Below, piece after piece: positions 19,863 through 28,116 of a DNA stretch of 37,581 bases. The stretch spans positions 1 through 37,581 of the forward strand of contig JAEYYV010000436.1 of assembly GCA_023428295.1 (NCBI GenBank), read 5' to 3'. The translations under genes and the position numbers were made by a program. Origin of the DNA: Pseudomonadota bacterium (lineage in GTDB: Bacteria; Myxococcota_A; Polyangia; Haliangiales; Haliangiaceae). Numbering within the stretch: the first letter of the stretch is position 1; every line of letters starts with the position of its first letter. Under the pieces are notes generated by a model, which saw only the letters and a program-made list of their open reading frames with translations, searched no databases and was not told where the DNA came from.

Positions 19863-21035
19863 TTACTTCGCAGCGCGCCACGCTTTGTATTCGGTGCTTT
19901 TGACGAACGCGTTGAAGGTCTTGTCGGACTCGAGCGCGTTGTCGATCGCATCCTTGGTGAACGTCTCGTTCAGCATCTTGTCGAGGTAGCCGACCGCGTC
20001 AGCGTACTTCTTCTGCCCGACCGCCACCTCGACCAGCACGTTTCCACCATCGGCATGCCACATGTCCGGCTCCGCGGTGACCGCGGCCAGCGCATCCGCC
20101 GTGGCCTTGTCGAACTCCTTTGCACGTTGCCACGCACGCGCGCGCATGATCAGCACGTACGGGTCGTTGTTCGTCTTCGCGGCCAGCGAATCGAGGCTCG
20201 CGACGAGCTTCGGATAGTCCTCTTTGAGCGAGTGCGCATCGATCTCGACGAGGTTCACCGACGGGTCGTTCGGGAAGTTCTTGCGAAACTCTTCGATCGA
20301 CGCGAGGTACACCTCGGGCGGCGACTGCACGTCGATCGTCAGACCTTGCAGCGCGATCGCCTTCACCTTGGTGCGCACCTCCGCCGGAATCTCCATGTAA
20401 CGCTTCTTGGCCTCGGCGTACTTGCCTTGGCCGTGGAGCTGCGTCGCGTCGATGTACGCGCGTGCGGCGGCTTCGCCGTGCGAGATCAGCTTGCCGACAA
20501 GAGATAGCAGACCGGACATCTCTTCACCGTTGCGCAGGGAATAGACATCCATCAGCTTGAGCGACTTGTCCGGCTCGCGGACGACGAGCACGTCGAGGAA
20601 GTTCACGCCGCCGCGAACGATCGTGCGAATGCGCGGACGATTGACGCCGTCCTTCTGCACGACGCCGACGAACTTCACGTTCGAGTCGGCACCGAGCCCC
20701 GCGCACAAGCTCTCGCCGAGCTGGTCGAACGTTCCGATCTGCGACCGCGTCTTCGCGTCGAAGCGGTCGGTGAACTTCCGCGCGTCGATCAGCGCCTCGG
20801 CTTTGCTCGCGTCGCACGGGGAGAGCGCCGCGGCGAACTGCGTGCCGAACGTCTCCGCCTCTTCCTTGGTGATCGCGTCGTTGTCCGGAGCCTTCACGCC
20901 GGGGTCTCCACCCTTCTCGGCGGCGGAGCCCTTCTCGGTAGGACCGTTCGACGGCGGCGTGATTTCCGTCGGCGCTTCCTTCTTGCACGCAGCAAGCGAG
21001 AGAGCGAGGAGCAGAGCGAAGCGAGTGCGGGTCAT
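19863..21035 (-). CDS. Lipoprotein with TPR-like helical repeats
   Basis: 390 aa. N-terminal lipoprotein signal with lipobox LAAC (Cys17), then a low-complexity Glu/Lys/Pro/Gly linker to about residue 50. The rest is mainly helical, with TPR-like pairs, for example AYIDATQLHGQGKYAEAKKRYMEI and PYVLIMRARAWQRAKEFDKATADALAA, then VAVGQKKYADAVGYLDKML. The first part (about 55-180) is not recognisable. It is probably an envelope scaffold; no enzyme motif is seen. Followed by the 6S RNA gene and preceded, 46 bp away, by the CPBP protease on the same strand. ATG start; upstream bases TAACGT and ATATAT are AT-rich and may include a -10 box. Confidence 0.75.
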   Translation of the reverse strand: MTRTRFALLLALSLAACKKEAPTEITPPSNGPTEKGSAAEKGGDPGVKAPDNDAITKEEAETFGTQFAAALSPCDASKAEALIDARKFTDRFDAKTRSQIGTFDQLGESLCAGLGADSNVKFVGVVQKDGVNRPRIRTIVRGGVNFLDVLVVREPDKSLKLMDVYSLRNGEEMSGLLSLVGKLISHGEAAARAYIDATQLHGQGKYAEAKKRYMEIPAEVRTKVKAIALQGLTIDVQSPPEVYLASIEEFRKNFPNDPSVNLVEIDAHSLKEDYPKLVASLDSLAAKTNNDPYVLIMRARAWQRAKEFDKATADALAAVTAEPDMWHADGGNVLVEVAVGQKKYADAVGYLDKMLNETFTKDAIDNALESDKTFNAFVKSTEYKAWRAAK

Positions 21036-21081
21036 GGATATATCCGGACGTTAGAAGTTGAACGATCGTCGCAGGCGAATC

Positions 21082-21879
21082 CTAGTGACAATAGCGGCCA
21101 CTTCCCATGGGAGGACAGCCGCGCAGTGCGAGAACGTCCATCGTCACCGCCACGCCGATGTGGATGAGCACGCCGCCCCAGATGGACTTGGTGCGCATCG
21201 CGAGCGTGCCGAGGATGAGGCCCGCACCGATCGCGCCGAGCGTCTCGGGCATCGGCTTGCCGTAGTGGATCATGCAGTACGGCACGATCATCACGAAGAT
21301 CGCGTTCGCACCGAGTGACTTGCGCAGGCCCTCCAGCAGGAAGCCGCGGAAGAAGAACTCGAGCGAGACGAACTGCATCGCGTACAGCGCTTCCCACGTC
21401 CACAGATCGAACTGCGAGCGATTCGCCATTCGATAGAACGGATACGTGTTGCGGAACGAGCCGGTCGTCGATGCTTGAATGACGACCGGCAAGATGCACG
21501 CGAACATCGCCGCGTAGATCCACAGGTGCTTGAAGAAGCCCTTGAACGAGACGTGGTAGTTGCGGACCTTCTCGCCCGGCAGGATCGCGATCACGATCAG
21601 CGGCAGGATCACGTAGCCGAACAAGCGCCAGCCCGACCACCACGCAAAGCCCCACAGCTCCCAGTTGGGATCGCGCCGATCCGTGAACCACTTCGCGTAC
21701 GTCTGGTGGTTACCGAGGTACTCCTGCAGCGTGAGCGAGATGCAGCACGTGAGCAGGATCGCGAGGATGCGCAGGTTCGTCGTGCCTGCCTCGTCGGGCG
21801 TGCGCACGGTCTCGCGATCGATCGCGCGCCACTGATCGATGCTAACGAGCTTGACCCAGCGCCAGAGCGTCGCGAGCAC
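21082..21879 (-). CDS. CPBP-family intramembrane glutamic protease
   Basis: 265-aa polytopic membrane protein of the CAAX-protease/bacteriocin-processing (Rce1/Abi) family. Motif 1 is LEFFFRG: Glu174 and Arg178 are kept, but the preceding Glu of the usual EExxxR is Leu173. Motif 2 is PYCMIHY with His205; motif 3 is GVLIHIG with His240. About six to eight helices, with an unusual N-terminal amphipathic/charged segment (residues 1-35). The family cuts within membranes, and in Myxococcota some members are proposed to process MYXO-CTERM tails; such a tail is encoded one gene away (23445). GTG start overlaps the gltX stop by one base, so it is the second gene of a gltX operon. Confidence 0.83.
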   Translation of the reverse strand: MLATLWRWVKLVSIDQWRAIDRETVRTPDEAGTTNLRILAILLTCCISLTLQEYLGNHQTYAKWFTDRRDPNWELWGFAWWSGWRLFGYVILPLIVIAILPGEKVRNYHVSFKGFFKHLWIYAAMFACILPVVIQASTTGSFRNTYPFYRMANRSQFDLWTWEALYAMQFVSLEFFFRGFLLEGLRKSLGANAIFVMIVPYCMIHYGKPMPETLGAIGAGLILGTLAMRTKSIWGGVLIHIGVAVTMDVLALRGCPPMGSGRYCH

Positions 21880-23393
21880 TACGACTTGGCCGCTTTCGCC
21901 GCGGCCTTTGCCGCCGCCTCGGCGCGTTTCTTCTCCGCCTCGTGCTCGTCGTGGAACATCTTGGCGACGTTGCGAAGACGGCGGCGCGTGATCTCCTTAC
22001 CGAGCACTTCCATCGTGTCGAACAGCGGAGGCGATGCCTTGCGCGCGGTGACCGCGAGGCGCAGCAGGCTAAAGCCATGCTTCGGCTTCCAGCCGCGAGC
22101 CTCGATCCACTTCTTTGCTTCCTCTTCGATCACGGCCTTCGTGAATCCATCGCGCGCCTCGAGCGCGTCGACGAGCGCGAGGATCGCGTCGCGATGTCCA
22201 TCGAGCGACAGCTCGGGAATCGACATCTCCGCGCGCACCGGCGTGTAGTCCAGATCGCCGGCGAAGAAGTACTCGACCTGCGGGATGATGTCGTCGAGCT
22301 TCTTGGACCGCTCGCGGATGAGCGGCATCAGCTTGACCAGGTACTCCTTGTTCAAGCGCCAATCGATCAGCGTCTGCGCGAGCGCCTCGTAGTCGAGCTC
22401 GTGGATGTACTTCTCGTTGAGCGCGACGAGCTTCTCGATGTTGAACACCGGACCGCCGAGCGCGATGCGATCCCAGGTGAACACCTCGGTCATCTCCTCG
22501 AGCGTGAACTTCTCGCGGTCGTTGCCGAACGACCAGCCCATCGTCCCGAGGAAGTTGAGGAGCGCCTTCGGCAGGATGCCGATGTCTCGGTAGTAGTTGA
22601 TCGAGACCGGGTTCTTGCGCTTGCTGATCTTCGACTTGTCCTGGTTGCGAAGCAGCGGCATGTGGATGAACTGCGGCGGCTCCCAGTCGAACGCTTGGTA
22701 CAGCAGCACGTGCTTGGGCGTCGACGAGATCCACTCCTCGGCGCGCACGACGTGCGTGATCTGCATCAGGTGATCGTCGACGACGTTCGCGAGGTGATAC
22801 GTGGGCAGCCCGTCGGTCTTGAGCAGCACCTGGTCGTCGATCTGCGTCGCGTCGATCGAGATCTCACCACGCAGCTGATCGTGCACCACGATCGGACCTT
22901 CGATCGGCACCTTCAAGCGCACGACGTGCGGCTCGCCCTGCGCGGCGCGATTGCGCGCCTCGGCGGGATCGAGGTCGCGGCACGTGCGGTCGTAGCCCGT
23001 GTTGCGCTTCTCGGCCTCGGCCTGCTTGCGCATCTTCGCGAGGCGCTCGGCGGTGCAGAAGCAGCGATAGGCTTTTCCGCTCTCGAGCAGCTCGCCCGCG
23101 GCGGACTTGTAGTGCTCTGCGCGCTCGCTCTGGCGGTACGGCGCGAACGGTCCACCCACGTCCGGACCTTCGTCCCACGACAGGCCGACCCAGCGCAGCG
23201 CATCGAAGATCATCCGCTCGGAGTCCCTGCGTGCGCGGGTCTGGTCGGTGTCCTCGATGCGGAGGACGAACTTACCGCCATGCTTTTTCGCAAAGACGTA
23301 GTTGAAGAGCGCGATGTAGGCGGTGCCAACGTGTGGATCACCCGTCGGCGATGGTGCGATCCGCACACGCACGGGCCGTGTGGCTTGGGCCAT
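21879..23393 (-). CDS. gltX: Glutamyl-tRNA synthetase
   Basis: Class I synthetase charging tRNA-Glu. 504 aa. HIGH-type motif APSPTGDPHVGTAY (His21), RIEDTDQTR, YHLANVVDDHLM, and the KMSKS-type motif as SKISKRKNP (255-259). CFC at 111-113 and a Cys at about 138 (YDRTCRD) fit the zinc-site region of some GltX. The C-terminus is a Lys/Ala-rich helix. ATG 23393 is chosen because the upstream in-frame start adds only six residues with no support. No glnS or gatCAB is in view, so discriminating versus non-discriminating type cannot be stated. The divergent metalloprotease starts 51 bp away. Confidence 0.95.
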   Translation of the reverse strand: MAQATRPVRVRIAPSPTGDPHVGTAYIALFNYVFAKKHGGKFVLRIEDTDQTRARRDSERMIFDALRWVGLSWDEGPDVGGPFAPYRQSERAEHYKSAAGELLESGKAYRCFCTAERLAKMRKQAEAEKRNTGYDRTCRDLDPAEARNRAAQGEPHVVRLKVPIEGPIVVHDQLRGEISIDATQIDDQVLLKTDGLPTYHLANVVDDHLMQITHVVRAEEWISSTPKHVLLYQAFDWEPPQFIHMPLLRNQDKSKISKRKNPVSINYYRDIGILPKALLNFLGTMGWSFGNDREKFTLEEMTEVFTWDRIALGGPVFNIEKLVALNEKYIHELDYEALAQTLIDWRLNKEYLVKLMPLIRERSKKLDDIIPQVEYFFAGDLDYTPVRAEMSIPELSLDGHRDAILALVDALEARDGFTKAVIEEEAKKWIEARGWKPKHGFSLLRLAVTARKASPPLFDTMEVLGKEITRRRLRNVAKMFHDEHEAEKKRAEAAAKAAAKAAKS

Positions 23394-23444
23394 GGGCGGC
23401 CCTTGTAACACGGGTCGAGACCGCGATGATAAACTCCCAGGTCC

Positions 23445-24632
23445 ATGCGCCGTGTCCTCGCGCTCGCCTGCCTCCTCGGCCCGTCTGTCGCGGTAGGTGC
23501 TCCCGCCGACTCCGCGATGACCATCGAGGGCGTGGTGCTCGAGACGTCAGCGAAGTGGGTCGGCGACAACGATCGCATCGTCACCGAAGCGGTCGTGCAG
23601 ACGAGCAGCGGCACCGTCGTGGTCAGCCAGCTGGGCGGCCACGTCGACGGGCTCACGATGCGCCTCTTCCACGGACGCACGCCGATCGACGAGCCGCTCG
23701 TCGCCGGGATGCGCGTCGCGCTCGCAGCGCATCGCGACACCGATCTCGAGCAGCGCACGCACGTCCTCGTCGACGACGTTCGCGTCCTCTCCTATCCGCC
23801 CGGCTTCGTGCGAACGGGCCCCACCAAGGCAGGCGCGTCGCTGTACTGGGAGTCCGGCTGCGTGTTCGTCACCGTCGACGACGCAGGCACCAAGGCGATT
23901 CCTGGCGACAGGGAGTTCGATCTCGTCGACCAAGCGATCGAGACGTGGAACCAAGGCATCGCGGGCTGCTCGTACATGCAGATCCGGAATCGCGGGCGCG
24001 CCCCTGTCGAGGTCGGTCGCGACATGAAGAACGTGATCAAGTTCCGCGACGCGTCGTGGTGCCGCCCCGCGGTGAAGAACGATCCGATGCGCTGCTACGC
24101 GGAGAGCGCCGCGGGCCTGACGACCGCGGTGTACGTCGACGACGGGAGCAGCCCTCGCGATGGCGCGATCGTCGACGCGGACGTCGAGCTGAACGGTAGA
24201 TACTTCGCGATCTCGTACGAGGGACAGACGCTCGGCACCGCGGGTTGCCAGGCGGACCTACTCAACACGCTCACGCACGAGCTCGGTCACTTGCTCGGGC
24301 TCGAGCATCCGTGTCTGGCGACTGGCGATGATCCGCGCGTCGATGGCGAGGGCAACCCGGTGCCGCTGTGCAGCCAGACCAACGCCCCGAAGATCGTCGA
24401 GGCGACGATGTTCAACTACCAGGAGTGCGGCGAGACCAAGAAGGCCACGCTCGAGCCCGACGACATCGAGGGCGTCTGCGCGATCTATCCGACGGCCGAC
24501 GATCCGGGCACCTGCCTCGAGGTCTCGCACGACGCCGGTTGCTGCAGCGCCGGAGGCGGACCGAACGGCGCGGCGATCCTGCTCGTGTGTATAGGTGGGT
24601 TCGTCGTGACTCGTCGTCGCAGGCGAGCCTGA
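23445..24632 (+). CDS. Secreted zinc metalloprotease with MYXO-CTERM-like tail
   Basis: 395 aa. Signal peptide to about residue 19 (cleavage near VGA-PAD). The N-terminal half is beta-rich, without a recognised domain. The catalytic domain has HELGHLLGLEH (278-288), the metzincin HExxHxxGxxH, followed by the Met-turn ATMFNYQ (Met322), as in matrixin-like peptidases. Several Cys (for example 139, 175, 206, 217, 268, 290) suggest disulfides and an extracytoplasmic place. The end is CC (366-367), SAGGGPNG, a hydrophobic stretch of about 14 residues, and RRRRRA: the Cys, TM and Arg-cluster plan of MYXO-CTERM sorting signals, by which the protein is anchored or released at the surface. A TAAACT box is 9 nt before the ATG. 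Confidence 0.88.
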   Translation: MRRVLALACLLGPSVAVGAPADSAMTIEGVVLETSAKWVGDNDRIVTEAVVQTSSGTVVVSQLGGHVDGLTMRLFHGRTPIDEPLVAGMRVALAAHRDTDLEQRTHVLVDDVRVLSYPPGFVRTGPTKAGASLYWESGCVFVTVDDAGTKAIPGDREFDLVDQAIETWNQGIAGCSYMQIRNRGRAPVEVGRDMKNVIKFRDASWCRPAVKNDPMRCYAESAAGLTTAVYVDDGSSPRDGAIVDADVELNGRYFAISYEGQTLGTAGCQADLLNTLTHELGHLLGLEHPCLATGDDPRVDGEGNPVPLCSQTNAPKIVEATMFNYQECGETKKATLEPDDIEGVCAIYPTADDPGTCLEVSHDAGCCSAGGGPNGAAILLVCIGGFVVTRRRRRA

Positions 24633-24672
24633 AAACTTCGGCGCTCACCGTCCGCGGCGGTACGATCCACTC

Positions 24673-25260
24673 ATGGCGTCGTGTCCTTCGTGCGGAGTTG
24701 CCGTCGTCCCCGGGTACGTGAAGTGCCCGAAGTGCGGCAAGCCTCTGCCCGCCATCGCGCGCACGAAGTCGAGCGCCGGCGGTGGAACCGCGGTCGCGGG
24801 CGGTGGTGAGAGCGGCTCGCGTACGGGTGTCTATCTCGCCGCGGGCGTGGGCGTCGCGCTCGTGGGCATCCTCGTCGTGTTGCTCGGCAGTGGCGGTGGG
24901 TCCAAGACCGCGAGCACGACGACACCAACCGAAACGATCGAAGAAGAAGACGACGACACCCCCGTCGCGGCGCCCGCCCCCGTCGAGATCGACGAGCCAA
25001 CACCGGCGCCGGTGCAGGCGACTACCGATGACGACGCAGTCGCTGCCGCGGCGGAGCTCGAGCGAGAGCTCAAGCGTCAGCGGCTGTGGGGGACCGCGAA
25101 GGTCACCGGTCAGCGCGTCGATGTTCGCTCGGGATCGTGCGATGCGCGCGACATGGGCCCGCTGGTCGACGGCGCGCGCGCACGCTTGCAGAGTGCTGGC
25201 TTGACCAAGTTGCGGTGCTTGGCGCAGAGTGGCGCCGTTGTCTTCGAGCGCGACCTCTGA
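24673..25260 (+). CDS. Zinc-ribbon membrane protein
   Basis: 195 aa. A C4-x2-C7 ... C18-x2-C21 zinc ribbon (CPSCG, CPKCG) is followed by a Gly-rich linker, a TM helix at about 52-72, an acidic Pro/Glu linker, and a C-terminal domain of about 70 aa with two Cys (in GSCDARDMG and LRCLAQSG) that might form a disulfide. The ribbon is presumably cytoplasmic and the C-terminal domain periplasmic. Domain function is not recognised. TACGAT lies 6 nt before the ATG without a Shine-Dalgarno. Its 3' end overlaps the next gene. Confidence 0.75.
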   Translation: MASCPSCGVAVVPGYVKCPKCGKPLPAIARTKSSAGGGTAVAGGGESGSRTGVYLAAGVGVALVGILVVLLGSGGGSKTASTTTPTETIEEEDDDTPVAAPAPVEIDEPTPAPVQATTDDDAVAAAAELERELKRQRLWGTAKVTGQRVDVRSGSCDARDMGPLVDGARARLQSAGLTKLRCLAQSGAVVFERDL

Positions 25261-25591
25261 AAAGCCGCACCGCTTGATCCTTCCGTTGGGTCTGCGCGTG
25301 CTCGTGCAGGTGATCCGTATCGAGGAGCGCACCGACGCGGGCTTGTTCCTGCCCGCCGGTGCCAAGGAAGCTCACGACGAGGCGCTCTACGGCAAGGTCA
25401 TCGAGGTCGCGCGCGATCGGCCGACCACCGACGACGTGACGGAGAACGTCTCGGGAGTTCCGCACGGCGCGCACGTGTTGTTCCGCAAGGAAGCGGGCGT
25501 GCGAGTTCCGTGGGACGAGCGACTGCGGTTGATCGACGTGAAGGACATCCTCGCCACCGTCGAGGAAGTCGACGCTTCTGAAGCGCACTAA
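25229..25591 (+). CDS. GroES-like (Cpn10) protein
   Basis: 120 aa matching the co-chaperonin fold: LILPLGLRVLVQVIRIEERTDAGLFLP is the first strand plus mobile-loop region, YGKVIEVARD follows, and DVKDILATVEE is the usual C-terminal strand. The middle region, normally the GKxxD/E roof and lysine-rich part, is divergent. There is no groEL neighbour. The GTG at 25229 overlaps the previous gene by 32 bp; translation from a later TTG or GTG (25274 on) would still contain the whole domain, so the start is uncertain. Possibly a specialised rather than the housekeeping co-chaperonin. Confidence 0.78.
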   Translation: MAPLSSSATSEKPHRLILPLGLRVLVQVIRIEERTDAGLFLPAGAKEAHDEALYGKVIEVARDRPTTDDVTENVSGVPHGAHVLFRKEAGVRVPWDERLRLIDVKDILATVEEVDASEAH

Positions 25592-25705
25592 GAACCGCGC
25601 GCTACCGTCGGTGTATGGCCGCTACGAGCTGCGCGAACCGATCCCCGGGAGCTGATGCACCGGGGAAACCGCCGTGGTAGGTTGCGTCGCTAAGGCCCTG
25701 GAACG

Positions 25706-28087
25706 ATGGACGTCCGCTGCGAGAAGTGTCAAACGGAGTACGAGCTCGACGAGGCGCGTCTCAAGCCGGGTGGTGTCACCGTCAAGTGCACCAACTGCGG
25801 CCACATGTTCAAGATCCGCAAGCGCTCGATCACGAACGTCGGCGCGCCGCCTCCGGAACCTCCTCGCAACCGACCCGCCTCGGCACCGCCAGCTCGGCCG
25901 CCTGCGCGTCCTGCCCCCTCGCTCGACGAAGCGCCGACGCACAAGCGCGCCGACTCGGTGATCGGTGATCCGCTTCCGCGCACCGACGGAAACGGCGGCG
26001 ACGATCGCCACTGGCTCATTCGCCTCGAGAACGGCGAGCAGAAGAGCTGTCGCGAGCTGTCCGCGCTGCAGCAGTGGATCGTCGGCGGCATCGTCACGCG
26101 CGAGTCGTTGATCTCTCGCTCGGGCAAGACCTGGAAGCGCCTCGGCGATATCGCGGAGCTCTCGCAGTACTTCAGCATCGCCGATGAAGCACTGCGCGCG
26201 CGGCAGGAGCGATCCACCAAGCCCGTCACCAAGCCGCAGCCACCGGGAACGATGCTCGGCGTCGGCGTGTCGGCGGCGGGCGGGACGATTCTTCCCGACG
26301 ACGAGGACGAGATCGATCGCCGCACGACGGGCTCGTTCAAGGCCAAGCCGGACGCGGCGCCTCCCGCACCGCGCCGTCCCACGACGCAGCCGCCGCCGCC
26401 GCCCAAGAAGATCACGTCGAACCCGCCGGTCATGGGCGGAACGCCGCACGTGCCGGAGGGTGGTCGCTCGACGGCTGCATGGGCGGCCGCCGACATCGGG
26501 CCGACGGAGTCGATGGCGGCGATGCCCGCGGGGCCGATGTCCGGAAAGATTCGCCCGGTCGACGACGAGCCAGCGTTCGCGGGTCGCGTTCGCGTGAGTC
26601 CGACGGACGAGACAGGGTTCGACACCGGCCGCGTTCGCAGCGTCGACGACGACGATGACGTCGTGCCGCAACAGCGTGGCGGCAAGGGCGGCTTCTTGCT
26701 CGTGCTCATGGCGCTGCTCGTGATGGGCGCCGCCGCGGGTGCGATCTACGTGTTCGTGATCAAGAAGGACGCGCCGGCCGTCGCGACGGGGTCGGGATCC
26801 GACGTTGGATCCAACGCTGGATCGGCGGACGCCGACGCGGCGGTGGTCGCCACCGCGGATGCGGCGCAGACCGTGGATGCGGCGCCGGCGCAGACCGCCG
26901 TGGATCTCGCGCACGAGAAGCTCGAGTCCGACAAAGAGATCGATCTGCGCGACGCACTGAAGTCGCTCGAGGGATCCACGGATCCGGGCGCGGATGCGAT
27001 GCGCGCCAACCTGTATGCCAGCATCGCGCAGGGCATGCTCGATCGCGCGATCCTCGTCGACAAGACCGAGGCGGAGAAGCTGAAGAAGGACGCCAAAGCG
27101 CTCGTCCTCGACGCGGCGACACCAGCGCAAAAAGCGGTGAAGGCCACGCCGGATGATCCGGGCGCGAACCTCGCGATGGCGGCGGTGCTGCGCCTGCAAG
27201 GCAAGACGGCAAAGGACATCGCCCGCTACCTCGAGCCCGCAGCGGCCAAGGTCACGCCCGCGTGGAAGCGCGATGTCGCCCTCGGCCAAGCGCTCGCACT
27301 CGAACGCGAGAAGAAGTACGACGAGGCCAAGGCGATCCTCGCGCCGCTCGACGAGAGCGCCGACGACAAGCTCGAAGCAACGGGCGATGTTCGCGTGCGC
27401 TTCCGCCTCGCGATGATCGCGTTCGCGCAGAACAAGACCGCCGATGCAAAGCCGCTCGTCGAGTCGATCCTCGCCGCAGCTCCCGATCACGCCGGCGCCA
27501 AGGCGCTCGCGACCAAGCTCGAGAACACGGTGGTCAAGACCGATCCGCTCCCGCCGGAAGACGGCCAGCAAGGCTCTACCACCACCAAGCCGCCTGACAC
27601 CAACACCAGCACGGGTGGTGGAAACACGGGTGGAGGTAACACGACGGTCGCCACCGGCGGCAACTACGATCAGCTGCTCGCCCGCGCGAACGCGCTGGCG
27701 GAGTCGAACTGCACCAAGGCGATCGAGCTGTTCGGTAAAGCACTCGAGCAGAAGCCGAACGGCGTCGAGGCGCTGACCGGAATGGGCTACTGCCACATCG
27801 ACGCGAAGCAGTTCGCGAGCGCGTTCTCGAAGTTCCGCGCCGCGCTCGCGGTGTCGTCGAGGTACGAGCCCGCGCTGTGGGGCATCGCCGAGGCGTACAT
27901 GCAGCAGGGCCGCAAGGAGCAAGCGCTCGAAGCCGTGAAGGCGTACCTCGACGTGTACCCCGGCGTCGCAAAAGCAACGAAGGCGCTCGATCGCCTCGGC
28001 GGTTCGACGCCGGCGCCGACGCCAACGCCGCCGGAGAACGAGACATCGCCGCCGGCGCCGGCCCCCGAGTCGCCTGGCTCCGACTGA
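25706..28087 (+). CDS. MJ0042 zinc-ribbon, membrane-anchored TPR protein
   Basis: 793 aa. Residues 1-40 are an MJ0042-type zinc ribbon (C5-x2-C8 ... C28-x2-C31), often found at the N-terminus of myxobacterial envelope and motility proteins. After a Pro-rich linker, residues about 100-160 (HWLIRLENGEQKSCRELSAL ... VTRESLISRSGKTWKRLGDI) form a GYF-2-like domain. A long disordered region (170-325) leads to one TM helix (329-352). The C-terminal part has Lys/Ala-rich helices and TPR units (about 655-760: GKALEQKPNGVEALTGMGY, ALAVSSRYEPALWGIAEAY, QGRKEQALEAVKAYLDVYP) and a Pro-rich tail. The zinc-ribbon half faces the cytoplasm and the TPR half is expected outside. Resembles in outline adventurous-motility accessory proteins such as AgmX; identity not claimed. 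Confidence 0.8.
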   Translation: MDVRCEKCQTEYELDEARLKPGGVTVKCTNCGHMFKIRKRSITNVGAPPPEPPRNRPASAPPARPPARPAPSLDEAPTHKRADSVIGDPLPRTDGNGGDDRHWLIRLENGEQKSCRELSALQQWIVGGIVTRESLISRSGKTWKRLGDIAELSQYFSIADEALRARQERSTKPVTKPQPPGTMLGVGVSAAGGTILPDDEDEIDRRTTGSFKAKPDAAPPAPRRPTTQPPPPPKKITSNPPVMGGTPHVPEGGRSTAAWAAADIGPTESMAAMPAGPMSGKIRPVDDEPAFAGRVRVSPTDETGFDTGRVRSVDDDDDVVPQQRGGKGGFLLVLMALLVMGAAAGAIYVFVIKKDAPAVATGSGSDVGSNAGSADADAAVVATADAAQTVDAAPAQTAVDLAHEKLESDKEIDLRDALKSLEGSTDPGADAMRANLYASIAQGMLDRAILVDKTEAEKLKKDAKALVLDAATPAQKAVKATPDDPGANLAMAAVLRLQGKTAKDIARYLEPAAAKVTPAWKRDVALGQALALEREKKYDEAKAILAPLDESADDKLEATGDVRVRFRLAMIAFAQNKTADAKPLVESILAAAPDHAGAKALATKLENTVVKTDPLPPEDGQQGSTTTKPPDTNTSTGGGNTGGGNTTVATGGNYDQLLARANALAESNCTKAIELFGKALEQKPNGVEALTGMGYCHIDAKQFASAFSKFRAALAVSSRYEPALWGIAEAYMQQGRKEQALEAVKAYLDVYPGVAKATKALDRLGGSTPAPTPTPPENETSPPAPAPESPGSD

Positions 28088-28116
28088 CCAGTCGCGCGTG
28101 CTATGACCGGGGCACG

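Noticed and set aside
19687..19989. Short open frames across the 6S RNA and the end of the lipoprotein
   Set aside because: No ribosome site, low complexity, and they conflict with the RNA structure and the lipoprotein frame.
25643..25665. CCCCGG ... CCGGGG inverted repeat before the MJ0042 gene
   Set aside because: An 11-nt loop and no T-run; too weak to call as terminator or operator.
25622..27922. 766-codon minus-strand open frame opposite the MJ0042/TPR gene
   Set aside because: Antisense shadow; the plus strand has a zinc ribbon, TM helix and TPRs in good order.
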